Origin: Diploscapter coronatus
Lineage: Eukaryota; Nematoda; Chromadorea; Rhabditida; Rhabditidae
DNA: 64,000 nucleotides
Reading direction: 5' to 3'
NCBI GenBank assembly: GCA_964036155.1
Contig: OZ038423.1
Coordinates: 81,173,249 to 81,237,248 of the forward strand
The translations under genes and the position numbers were made by a program. The notes beneath the pieces are model-generated. The model was not told the origin of the DNA. It ran no database searches and saw only the letters and a program-made list of their open reading frames with translations. Numbering within the stretch: the first letter of the stretch is position 1; every line of letters starts with the position of its first letter. Of this stretch, positions 12,343 to 24,100 are shown in pieces.

Positions 12343-15300
12343 ATGAATAACCCTAGCCAGCATGATGGTTGGTTTCTTTTATTTATTTATTCATTTTCCC
12401 GAAAAGATGAGAAATTTCATAACTTTGCAAAAATTGTCATCTTTTCCGAAAAATAAATAAACTTTTAAAAAATTTTAGGCGTATCATGCGACGGCTGCGA
12501 GGACAGCGCCTTCACCGGTAATCGGTACAAATGCTTGAGATGCGTCGACTTCGACCTCTGCCATAGTTGCTACATCAATAAAATCGGGTATTTTAAACTA
12601 TTTCTTTACAATTGATCTTTCCACTTTTCGACTTTTTAGCTGAAGCTTCCATTCAATTTTTCATATTCAAACACAGTAATTTGTTTATCTTTCACATAAT
12701 TTTCCCCCTTTAACCGTTGAAATGTTCTAAAAGCAGACGTTGCAACGTGCTTTCGAATCGCGCACTGTTAATAACCACATGAAACAAGATAATGGATATT
12801 TTCGAGAGACGGAAGCGAAGGTATCCTCCTTTTCGTCTCTCGATAAGGCGCACACTATCGCGTTTTATGCGGGGTTAATCGCGCACGGTTCGAAAGCACG
12901 TTGCAACGTCTGTCTAAAAGATGATTTTTCAGCGCTAACTCCGTTGGAAGCAGAACCTCGCATAGTATTGACCATCCCATGCAACTCATTCTGACTCATC
13001 GGGATTTCGGTGATTTTTTGAATTTAGGAAAGTTGTTATCTAAGATATACAAATTTCCAGAGGCAGCCTACGAAGGCGACACGACCAAGTCCTATGACGT
13101 GTGCAAGGTCGCCTCGTTCACTTGTCCCTATTGCAATACCACAGGTGCGGAATTGAACAAATATAAATTTCTTTTTTTAATTCTAAGGATAGCATTTCTT
13201 AAAAATTTGAATTTCAGGCTACAGTATCCGCTCGTTCGCGAACCACATCATCACTGTTCACAATGAGCCGCCAAGTCCCCCGGTTATTGTGGTAGGGTTT
13301 CAACATTTTCTGAAACAAACACGAGAATCGGAAAACTTTCGACATTTCGAGATTTTTCTCATTAAAACTTTCATTCTTACAGATACAAGTTTTCATTCTT
13401 GATCAATGTTGATTACTGGATTTTCAGATGTGCCCCATTTGTATCGCTTTGCCTGACTGTGACGGGAATCGGGAAATCACGGACTTGAGGGCGCACTACA
13501 GTACTGAGCATGCCAATGTTCTGTGAGTTTCAGATGTTTTTTTTTTCAAAACCTAAACTAAATTTTCAAACATAAAAAGTTGCCGAAAATATGAAACACT
13601 GTTTTCAGTAACATCGACAACTACCGCAGCGAGCCTGCAAGGGCGAACGTAGTCAGGCGACCAATGTTGGCTAGAAGAACGCCTAGGCAAACGGCCGCTG
13701 CAAACCGTCAAACTGCAGTCGGTGGAGGGACGAATTGTAAGTGGACATCTTCTCATTTTTCGAATTTTCTAAAAATGAATATTTTTTTATTTCTCAAAAA
13801 TTTGTAATATATGTTTCAGAAAAGTTGTGGTTTATTGAAACGTATTATTTTTTGTCGTTTGACTCATTCAATTCAGACCTAGGGAGCACTTTCGTCAGAC
13901 GAAAATAAGCTATAGGGGGATAGGTCGCACGAATCAAATCACGTATGATAACCTGATCGCATTAGCGAACATTTTGACTACTTACAAGTCAGCGAGAAAA
14001 ATTGTTAACAAAATATACAGGGGGTAGGTAGGCCGCAAAGGACTTTCTGGTGACCGTTCTCCTTAGGTCTGGCTCAGTTGTAGGAAAATGAATATTAAAA
14101 ATGCAGTGCTGAACGCCACCCCCACAGCTCAGCCCTTCGGAATTCCCTGGCACCAACTCATGGGCGACGGGACGATCGAGGTCGATATGGACGAGATGAT
14201 CAGGTTTTCTTTTTGTTTTTATTATTTACCATATCTTTAAAAAAAATTGGCAGTACTTTTCTCACTAATTTCAATCGCAATAGCTTCTATGTTTCGTAGA
14301 AAAAATAGAAATATTTGAAACTCGTCTTCTAATGCAATAATATATTCCATAGATTTTTATTTCGATTTGTTAATCTTTTCTATGCTTCAAAAATACCTCA
14401 GAAATTAGATATTTCTGAAAATGTTTTGCCGATACACGGCCCTAGCTAAAAAATGAGTTTTCGCACGTTTGTTTACTCTTGGAATAAGCTGCCAAAACAA
14501 AATTTTGGGCTTTAAAATAATTTAGAAAAAAAAACAGAAAAGAATTCAGGAATATTCCCGGCCGCACGCCGCTGGGTAATGTAGCTACCGATATCCAACA
14601 ACGACTCATTAACACGCAGCTTATTAATTCGGTAAACGTTTTTTTAGCATTACATTACGATTTTAGCAAATACATCGCTTTCTTGAAAAAAAGCAAAACT
14701 TATATTTTCTTCAAACCAGACTTCTCAAAAAACCCGCACCCACGGGTGCGAGTCGAGTTTTCTTCCAAATTTGAGGAACCTGCTTGAAACATCTTTTTGT
14801 CTTTCATTTTTCGAAAGAATGTTAGGCAACCTTCACTTTCTTTTAAAGATTACTTTGGCATTCCAGCAGTTTATTATAATTTACGAATGTACTTTTCCAC
14901 AGTAATCCAATTTTCAGCTCCAAGCAGCTTCTCTCGGCAATTTGACAGCGGCAAACTTGCTCCGTTCGAATTTGTCAGCTAGGACAGCGGGAGTGTCGGG
15001 ACTCTCTGCGGTAGCCTCTCAGGTATAAAATCGAATATGTCAATTCTGAAGTTACATTCTCTTTTTTTAACAAGACTGTAAATGTGTTAGACACGCGCGC
15101 ATGTCTAAACGTTTACAGCGCTGTTTTTGAAGCTAAATTTTAGCTTTGGAGTTTTCAGGCCGGCGCTAACGAGTACGCTCAACCGCGAAGTGCAACCTCT
15201 CTGTTAACCAGGCAGATGTCCGTTCCAGTAGGAAAACTCAGTTTCTATTGTTGATGCCCAAATCTGGGAGGCGTGCAAAGTAGTGAACAGTTATTTTTAG

Positions 15301-18300
15301 TGGTTAGAAAATCGAGAAATAGCACGTGAAACGGAGAGAGACTGGCGCCTAAAATCGCTTCTTTCTCCTCTCATTTTTGATCTTCCAGATTTCGGCATCA
15401 ACAATATACAATTACCAAGCTTGATATTAACTATTTTAAAAATGAGAATCTTCATTTGAAAATGCTTGAAGCATTTTATTCTTCAAATATCAATTGGGGG
15501 CAATTTGGACAATTCGTAACTTCGTATAGTCTATAGTTAAGAGTATATGGAAGGTAGGAAGATCTCTTTTCTCATACTATTTCGGTAGGCTTCGAAACTA
15601 CAAATTATCCAGAAGTTGCCTCAATTGTATGTGTTCGAAATGATGATAATATTGATACGAGAAATTTTGAAGCATTTTTAGAAATTTATTTTTCAGCCCC
15701 TACCCCCCTCGGTTCGTCCTATGCGTCTCCGTGCCATTTTCCCGGTTTCCAACGAACACCATCAATCGTCTTCGGATGAACTCGAAGAATTTGATGAATT
15801 GACTGAGGGTATTTTGAAAATTTGATTTTTTTTGTATTTCCAATTTCCTAAAATTAAAATTTGTCAGTTTTCGATGAGTCGGACGCTGACACGAACCAGA
15901 TCTTCGCGAATGACTCTGACGAAGAAGAGAGGAGGATTGAAAAACCCAAGTCGTCTGAGGAAAACGAGGAAGAAAAGTGGGAATTTCATATATTCTTTTT
16001 TCTAAAAGTTTCATGTATATCTCGATTTCGAATATCCTTATTTTCAGACAACAGTCCGGCTCAACCTCGGAAAACGGTCAAGTTCTGAAAAATGGGGAGA
16101 CAAAAGTTGAGAAGAAGTCTAGCAGGTATAACTTTAAAAAATATATCTTTCAAAATTTTTCTTGAGCTTATTTTCTAAATTTAATTTTTGGATTTGTAAA
16201 TAATCATTTCATTTTTTATTTATCTTTTTTTTCAGAAGACAAGTCTCCTCAGATGATGACCTCAACCCTTTGACTGAGGAAGAAGAAAGCAGTTTGACAA
16301 AGACGCAAAAAGACTTGAGAAGGAAAATCGACGAGGAGGAAATTTGGAAAGGTCGGATTTTTTTTCTTTAAATTAATTTATTCTTTATTTTATTTTTCTG
16401 ATCCAATGGTCAACGGAATGTGTTAAAATGGACATTACTTGACTCTAGAGATTTTTGGAACATTTTCAAAAATTGAACGAATTAAAATTTTCAGACCTGA
16501 GCGAGAATTTGTCGAATGAAGAAATGGAAACTCTGCTTACGGCTCTGAAAAATGATTCCGGATTCGAGTTTGACGATGATGAAGATGAGGCGGCCTATCA
16601 GAGGTCTGCTTTTCGGCTTTTCTGTCTTCTATCTTTGATTTTCCTTTTTCCTTTTTTTTTGTTTTCTTGGTCCGAATTTCCATTTTCCTAATCGGATGAT
16701 TTTATGCTTTTCTTTATTTAATTTTCTGTTTTCTTTTATATTTTTCCCGCTTTCTCTGATTTTCGCTTTTTTCTACCTTTTCATGATTTATAAATTTTAG
16801 GGACAGAACCGGACGCTTGAACGATGCTGAAAGGGCGAAGAGTACAAGAAATGGGGCTGGAAACCAGTATGTTTCAACACAATTTTGAAATAACATAATG
16901 AAATTGATTAACTCCAGCAATCATTCCTCTTGTATCGTTGATTAGAGAGCAAAGTCGATGCTCATTCCGCAATTCGAAATAATCGAATTTTGAGCGAAAT
17001 AGTGAGTCGCGTAGAAGAAAAACGAGAGACGAATAACGTGTAATTTTTGGATATCAACACGCTCTCCCCCAATCAATAATATAAATAAGCAAAGATTTTC
17101 ATCGCTTTGGATGAAAATTGAATAGATTTCAGGAATGTTTGGGATAATCATTGGAAAATCTTGATTATGAGATAGTATTTAATTGTCTTTTTCCTTAAAA
17201 AGTGACTCTAAAATGCTGTTGCAAAAATACTCGGATTTGGGGGAAAAGTGCTCAATTGAATGAAAAGGCCTAAATTTTGAAAATATCAACACATTTCCAG
17301 GCATCACTCGAATCAGGAAGACAAGGCCGTGTCCGAGTTGAGCCAATGCTACCTCTCCATGCAAATCCATGTGCCTTCAATTGCGTCATTCGGCTGCGGC
17401 TTCTACTGGGAAGACAACCGATTCCTCTCACACAAGTAAGGATTACTGTAACTTGAGAAGGAAGGGGGATTGCTGTAGCCTTTCCATAGTAGTCTATTTT
17501 TAGCCATTGAAGTATCACTAATAAAACAAAAATTAAAAACTTCGTTATGGGATTTTTTGAAACATAGACTTTTATGATTGCATGAATTTCTTTACCTGAA
17601 CGATTTCGTTAGAAAATGTCCAAAGACTTGGCAAATTTTTTAAACTTCGAAGAATAAAAAGATGATGAAAAACCCTCGAATTTCTGAAAATCAGAAAAAT
17701 AAACAAAAACATGAGTTTGTAGAAGGCGTCAATCCTCTCAAAACACTTCCACCGCGACGGAGACGAAGAATCCCGAAGCGCTGCTGGCTAAAGCGGACAA
17801 GTGCTTGGCCGCGTTGCGGACTTTCTGCGGCGAGGGTGCCGACTTCGGCGGACAACTCAAGTTGAAGAACTTCGATAGCGCGGGTATTTTTATTTAAAAA
17901 TTTTATCTTTTAAAAGTTTCATTTCTTATCGTTTAGAATTTGTTTATCTTTTACTTTTTTTAACTTCTAGACAAAAGCCTCCGTCGCATCCTGAAAGCCC
18001 GCCCTCTTGAAAAGTTGGAACTGGTCCCGAATTCCTACGAGCGGTCAAACATCATCGAAGCGGTAGGGATGATTTTTCCTCGCATGGAAATGCTATTGTC
18101 AACGACCGATAACTTGAGACAAAATAACGATACGCACAAATTCGAATATGCAAAATGTGCATTACGTAATATCAAATAGTCGTCAAAGTCAATACTCGAA
18201 TCGATGAAACGTCGCCTATTCGTTTGTAAACGAGGCGCTAATTTCCATGCATAAAAATTCCTTCACTTTTATTTTGTCTCAAATTATCGATCATTGACGA

Positions 18301-19220
18301 TAAACATGCAGCTATTTTCTGATATGTTTCAAGATATGTCTCGACTCCGTTTGAAGTTCAATTTCTTTAGTGCTTTTTCAAGGTCGTTTCCTTTTAAAAG
18401 TGAAGTAAGAAAACAACCTTGTAAAATGAGTTTCTAATCGAGAAAGCTGGAATAAGACTTCCAACTATTCCAAAATATCCTACATTTCCAGAACATGCTC
18501 GCGGAAACGTCGCGTCGTCTGGCAGCGGAGACGAGCGCTGTTCGAGTGGATGGGAACGAACCGTCCCCGGGCATTGCCGAACTGCTTCCTGAGGACGGCA
18601 CAAATGCTGCCGCAGCCACAAGGCAATCCACTGAAGAGACCAGAGATGAGGAGGGCGATGAGGCCACCACTGTGGTTAATAGGTAAGATTCTAAACAGAC
18701 GTTGCGCAACGTGTTTTCGAACCGCGCGCGCGGTTAACCCCGCATAAAACGCGCTAGTGTGCCTTATCGAGAGACGAAAAGGAGCACGCCTTCTTTTCGT
18801 CCTTCGAAAATATCCACTATCTCGTTTCATGTGATTCGAAAGATGAAAAATCATTGAGTTGGGGGAATGGACTTCATAGAATGAGAGGATATAGTAAATG
18901 TGGGAAAGATTTTGGCGAAATATAAACTTATTATCCATTTATCATTAATAGGATGAAGGAGATATCTTTTTTGTTAATATTGGGCCTGTTTTAAATCAGA
19001 ACAATTGATGAATTATTACCGATTCTTATATGAAAAAGTCAAGCGTCGGATATCTTCGAAAACTTACTTGAAAATTATAAATTTGAAAAAAAAAAATTTT
19101 TTCAGCGACGAAGAATCCACGGATGACGACGATGGGGAGACTTCTGGAGGCGCGGAACGTAACGAGGAGTCTGCCGTCGTGGATCTTCTGAATCGGCCCG
19201 GAGAGAATGAGTCGGTTTAA
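12343..19220 (+). CDS. KCMF1-like ZZ-type zinc finger E3 ubiquitin ligase
   Basis: KCMF1 proteins are cytoplasmic ubiquitin ligases with an N-terminal ZZ finger and two C2H2-like fingers. Start ATG at 12343 ([20 protein letters not shown]) matches the family start. The ZZ finger ([23 protein letters not shown]) is split by the first intron; next come the conserved [15 protein letters not shown], the finger [19 protein letters not shown] and the finger [23 protein letters not shown]. About 20 exons give an estimated 730 residues, far longer than human KCMF1 (381), because of a long acidic Ser/Glu-rich C-terminal half (15.7-19.2 kb). Exon phases agree across the parts I checked. It ends [11 protein letters not shown] with stop at 19218-19220. 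Introns hold MITEs of families C, D, E, F and G. A poly(A) signal AATAAA lies at 19674-19679. The N-terminal half is secure; that the C-terminal exons belong to the same gene is inferred from frame and lack of another start. Confidence 0.85.
12734..12912. mobile_element. MITE family C, copy 1 (KCMF1 intron)
   Basis: A 179-bp palindrome with ends cagacgttgcaacgtgcttt and aaagcacgttgcaacgtctg, perfect for 20 bases. The core contains tttcgagagacgg and cgtctctcgat around gaaggtatcctcc. Confidence 0.92.
13875..14071. mobile_element. MITE family E, copy 1 (KCMF1 intron)
   Basis: Ends cagacctagggagcactttc and ttctccttaggtctg. Inside are two palindromic subunits, tttcgtcagacgaaaa and a gtaggtaggccgcaaagg block. 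Diverged relative of the copies at 34213 and 40896. Confidence 0.8.
14717..14760. repeat. Family B terminus with a short hairpin (KCMF1 intron)
   Basis: The family B end cagacttctcaaaaaa is followed by the hairpin cccgcacccacgggtgcg. A similar cccgcatcc/ggatgcggg hairpin lies at 10397-10437 in an eIF3a intron. Confidence 0.5.
15072..15123. mobile_element. MITE family A, internally deleted copy (KCMF1 intron)
   Basis: The two family A arms lie almost back to back: agactgtaaatgtgttagac and gtctaaacgtttacagcgct with only a short gcgcgc centre. The core hairpin is missing. Confidence 0.7.
15491..15627. mobile_element. MITE family F, copy 2 (KCMF1 intron)
   Basis: Ends caattgggggcaatttggac and agaagttgcctcaattg. 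Inner halves attcgtaacttcgtatagt and tactatttcggtaggcttcg pair imperfectly. Confidence 0.75.
16937..17075. mobile_element. MITE family D, copy 2 (KCMF1 intron)
   Basis: Ends cgttgattagagagcaaagt and acgctctcccccaatcaa. The left half, with gctcattccgcaattcg, matches the 9859 copy in inverted orientation. Confidence 0.8.
18096..18303. mobile_element. MITE family G, copy 1 (KCMF1 intron)
   Basis: Ends ttgtcaacgaccgataactt and attatcgatcattgacgataa flank gagacaaaataa / ttattttgtctc. It shares the block caaattcgaatatgcaaaat with the copy at 21447. Confidence 0.85.
18696..18843. mobile_element. MITE family C, copy 2, right end lost (KCMF1 intron)
   Basis: It starts cagacgttgcgcaacgtg and keeps the family core (tatcgagagacgaaaagg, then cttcttttcgtcc), but the right inverted end is replaced by unrelated sequence after tttcatgtgattcgaa. 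Confidence 0.8.
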
Positions 19221-19673
19221 ACCGGGATTTGATATATTCTTCCTTAAAAATTGATTTTCATATATCTTGGAATTATTCTATGTCCTAAGATTTTCTGAAA
19301 TCATCCGAATTTCATACATTTCTTTCTTAGGATCACTGTAAAACCACAAAAGTTTTTCACTCAAAGCCTACTTTCACCTCTTTTGTAAATTTAAAGTTCT
19401 TGGTTTTCATAAACTCTTTCATAACCGTCAGAATATACGTTTTGCGTACGAGTATTGGACGCGTCAAATTTTTTATTATATATCGATTAGTTGCCGAATT
19501 TAGTCAGTCTTCCGATTTTATGTGCGATATTTTTGCAAAATGGGTGTGGTCTAGCAACTCTTAACCCCGCCCTCTTTCAGTTCTTCGAAATTCGATTTTA
19601 ATCGTGTCGTTTTGAGAGAAAAATTATTATTATTATTTGACTTTTCCAAATTAATTTAAATACCAACTCTTGG

Positions 19674-19679
19674 AATAAA
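19674..19679 (+). terminator. KCMF1 poly(A) signal AATAAA
   Basis: Canonical AATAAA about 455 bases after the KCMF1 stop and the first one on this strand that fits the convergent arrangement with hbl-1. Confidence 0.6.
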
Positions 19680-19689
19680 TACGATGCTT

Positions 19690-21145
19690 TTAAAAATTTA
19701 ATTTAATGACTTTATTTGTCTGGCTTAAACAATGATAATCATCAGAAAACAATAGTAATATGTATGAATATGATACAAAATGGTGTCATTAAATAGATTT
19801 AAATTTAGCTTCAGATAAAATCCATTTAATGCCTAAATGAGGTATTCCACGATAAATTAATGTTGAGGATAGAGCGGTTGTATAAAATGGGTTAAAGTGT
19901 AACATCGAATTCGGAAAGAATCTAACATATCATCAATTATATGTATGAAAAAGATACTGATAAAAAGCGCGTGTTCTCTGGACAATCGTCCTACGCTTAA
20001 AGGCGTTCTTTTCGTAAGTGACGTTGGACGAAACTCCAGACACCGATACAATTCCCTGAGGCGACGTAGAGTCGCTGATGATTCAACCGTATACGCTTAG
20101 GTGGAAAAAACGTGATTGTCAATCGAAATAGTCAAATGTACACGCACTAATGTCAATAAATAGTCAAGTCAAAAAATCGTGCCGCATTTTGCAAAATCGT
20201 AACTTTTTTGCAAAACTGCCGCACGGTCTAATCATAATATCGTAGACTTCAAGAGAATTAATCGTAAATTTGCTTGAAATCAGTGATATTTCGGCAAATT
20301 CAGCAAAAATAGCTAAATATTAGCTCCAAAAAGTACAAAATAAAAGAAACAAATAGCTAGACGAGGTTGAACTAATTCAGCAGAAAATAAATAAGTTCCA
20401 TGAACGTGTGTACTTTGAGTCAAAATGTTGTTTGAAAAGTCAATCAGTCTAAAAAATTCTACGAGAAAAGGCCAATATGATGATGAGCTTATATTTGGAT
20501 GGTTGAAATGAAGGTATATATCTTAACGTATTGTCGGTAAGGGCTGTTAAACACATAACGTCAAATGAGAAATCCCTGAAAATTTTGAGATAGGATCCAA
20601 AATGGAAAAGGAAGAAAAAAACTGATCAACAAATAAAAAAACTACGAATTTCAAGAGTACCTTAAAATCTACAAGTCTTTTTAAATCGAGATTTTTAGGT
20701 TTGTAGACTTGAAACAATTAAGAACTACGCGCATGAAATACATGGCTACAGTAAAATAATAAATAAAATCATCATTCATGGTTAACACATTGAAATATTG
20801 TGAGTGGTGGTGATACGGTATAATACAGTAATATCGATCTTAATTAGTCAGCCGCTAAAATTTTGCGCTCATTTTAACACAGTTCTGCGGTTGCTCACTA
20901 GAATAGATGGTCACATTACCGCCGGGAAGAATTGCCAAACATTCGACCCTGTTTTCGCGCTCTAAGTCAAACTACATGATCCGATGGTCTGCTCCACGCT
21001 AATGAAAATTACTAGCATTTAGAAGTGGAGCATATTTTAAATCTTAAAAGAACCGCGCGAAGACAGGGCTATTTTACTGGGAGATTATCCACTGGGGGAT
21101 GGTCCACTGAGTTTGTCAGAAAGTGGGCGGAGCTTCGAAATTCAC
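19690..21145 (-). promoter_or_regulatory. hbl-1: hbl-1 3' UTR with lin-4 and let-7 seed matches
   Basis: The minus-strand message runs from its stop at 21146 to a poly(A) signal (AATAAA on the minus strand, 19711-19716), about 1.4 kb. The message carries CTCAGGGA (plus 20060-20053), an 8-mer match to lin-4 positions 1-8, and TACCTCA (plus 19844-19838), a 7mer-A1 match to let-7 family miRNAs. In C. elegans, hbl-1 is a known target of both through its 3' UTR. UTR length and sites here are read from sequence only; function is inferred. Confidence 0.6.
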
Positions 21146-24100
21146 TTAATCGTGGGACCCTTGCATCAAATGCACGTTGAAGTCCAGAGAGTTGTTGGCC
21201 TGGTATCCGCATCGATTGCATTTGAACACTTGCTCGTAGCCGTGGTAGCCCATATGAATGTGGTAGAGTGCTTGATCCTGAAAATGTTCGATTTTTCCAG
21301 AAAATAGATTTTTGGCAGAAAAAACAATTCATACCTGGAACGCCATTTTGCAGTGCATGCAGTGGAAGCGAAAGTTTTCGTTCCCTTCGCGACGGCCCTG
21401 CAAATTTTTACACGTCTTCGTTGTCTTTTCTCCGATTTCTTTACTTGAACGACCGATAACTTGAGACAGAATAAATCGTGCACAAATTCGAATATGCAAA
21501 ATGTGCATTGCGTATTTACAAATAGTCGTTGAACTTTTCTTCTGAATATCATGTAATAATAGCGTAAGGTGTGCTGCAAACAACGCGCAAATTCCCGCGT
21601 GCGCATATTGTGTTCATTTATTTCGTCTCAACTAATCGGCTATTGACAATACCTGCATCACATTATACAGATTGGCAGCCTGTTGGAACAGATTAAGTGG
21701 TGTCGAAACTTCAATCAGCCCCGATGACGTCACGACTGGAACGATTGGAGCGACTGCGACGCTTCCCGACGAATGGCTTAGTGGCTCGGCCGGAGATAGC
21801 GAGGATTCCATGTGGTGCTAAAGTTCGGTACCCTTAGTTCGTTTGAAATGTTTTCCCAAGTCTTGACTTTCAGGGCCCGTACTAAATCCTCCTTAGGCCA
21901 AGTTAGCCTCAGATTAGGATAACTGTCTCTCTCCTAAAATGCAAAGGAGATAGAATTAATTAGACTAGTTAACCTGAGGTCAATTTAGGGGGTTTAGTGC
22001 GGGCCCTGATGTTCAAGGTGTAAAGTCCTCACTTCATCATGATCCTTGTCCTCGGTTTCGTCGCTGGACGGCGATCTTCCTTGAGACAGACGTTGACTGA
22101 TCTGCTCCAGCTTGAAGGCCTTTCTTTTCTGCGATTCCTCATCGGCCGACCCTTTTGAGCTACAAGCCGGACTTCCCGTCGCACCACTGCTGGCTTCCAT
22201 CTCGTCGTCGCCCGCGTGACCGCTCTCTCGCTCCTCTTCATGCATGTCCACGGATACGGTGGTGTCCTTGTTCATCGACTGGATGTGCGGCATCAGGGAG
22301 GAAATCTGAAACCATAGTTTTTTTTGAGAATTGATAGATCTTGGGACTAGATCCTGGAGCTCCCTGTAGTTAGCACTCACCTGCCTCTCATTTGTAGTTG
22401 GTCACTCTAAACGCTGAATGACCAACTATAAATGAGAGGTAGGGAGGCAAGTGGGTGATAACTATAAGAGGCCAGGTTTTGGATAATGAACTTCTACAAA
22501 ATTGTCAATTTGTTTTTTTATCAATCTTCCCATTAAATTCCCCGAAACATACCTGCGACAGCCCGCTGTAGAGATTGCTCAACGTCGAGTTGCCATTCCC
22601 ATTTCCTTCCGACCCATTTGCGTTGCCATTGGTTGCATGGCCACCATTTCCAGTACCATTTTGAGCATTGGTAATGGACGCTGCTCGATCGAAGAAGTGC
22701 GACATGGAATGTTTGATCTGATCTTCGGCGGTTTTCGGCTCGTAGTCGCAAGTTGGGCACCTCATCAACGGAGCGGCAGGTGGTTGATTTAGCAGAGATG
22801 GCAAGCCATTGAGGACGAACGGCTTCATTTCGCTCATCTAAAAACATTTGTAAAAATAGACTGATGAAACTTCATGTCATTGTCTAATACTCTCTTATCC
22901 ATAATGACGAATAGTGGATTGAAAGTAGGCTACGATATTTCTCAGCAACATTCAAATATATCGGACCGACAAGCTTCCAACGTCCATTTGTCTAACCTGA
23001 TGATGCTGCAGTAGCATTTGACTCGCGTAGCTGGCCATATTGGGCGATGTGACGATTGGAAGAGATAGCTGCTGAGCCAAACTAGTTGCAGGGTTCGCGT
23101 TGAAGCCGTTGAACAGTGGCACCACACCTTCTGGGGTCTTACTTCTTCTGCCGTCGTTTCCATTTGCCACTTCAATGCCGTCGGGCACTCTCCTGTGGCC
23201 GTACTTCTTCAGATGGAGCTGAATTTAAGAAAATGAACTCCTAAATCTTCCACCAAAAATTCAAGCTAGTGGATCCTCACCTTCAGACTATGGCAGTACT
23301 TCGTCGCGTACGTACAATCCATGCATCGGAACTGATAGATGTTGGTGTGCGATTTCATATGCGAGTTGAGCATCGACTTGTTAACGCACGTGTAGGCGCA
23401 TTTGACGCACTGGAAGGGCTTCGAGCCGTTATGGTTGCGGTAGTGGTACTCCAGATGATGCTTGTATTCGGTGACAAAATTGCAGTGTCGGCAATTCAGC
23501 TGTTTCTCTGGTGGAATGTGAGTGCGAGCGTGCGCCCAGCAGTCGTCCTAAAAATGATTCAACCTTTTCCAGTAAAAAGTTCACGTTCTTACTCTTGAAA
23601 ACGACAGATGCGGACACTGCTTGCATTTGAACTGCTTGACCTTGCTTGAGCTCGATCGTCTGGACTCGGACTTTTTCGCCGGTTTGTCGCTAGATTTCTC
23701 CGACTTTGATCCCGACCCGCCCGATCCTGAGCCACCAGTGCTAGAGCTGTTCGACAAGGTGTCCATATGATCGGCGCCGATCACCCCAGTCATTACTCCG
23801 AGTGCGTTCGCAAGATTCATACCCCCTTCCGGGAGCAGTGCGGTGTTCTCCGCGAACGCCCGGATTTGATCGAGTGCAGACGGTACGCCACCCTGCGACC
23901 CAGCCAACTGTCCCAGCAGACTCTGTGCTCCAGTGATGTCCAGCTGGAGTCCAGAAATACTATCACTTCCTGCGATGCTAGCTGCTGCTGCGGCATTAGC
24001 CGCGTCGACTAAAGATGCCATCGTCGTGGAAAGACTAGAAGTGTCCGACGTCAATTGTGGAGGATTCAGAAGCACTGACGCTAGCGTCGTGATGGGGCTC

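Noticed and set aside
23269..24012. Plus-strand open frames of about 80-110 residues over hbl-1
   Set aside because: They are mirror frames of zinc finger exons on the minus strand.
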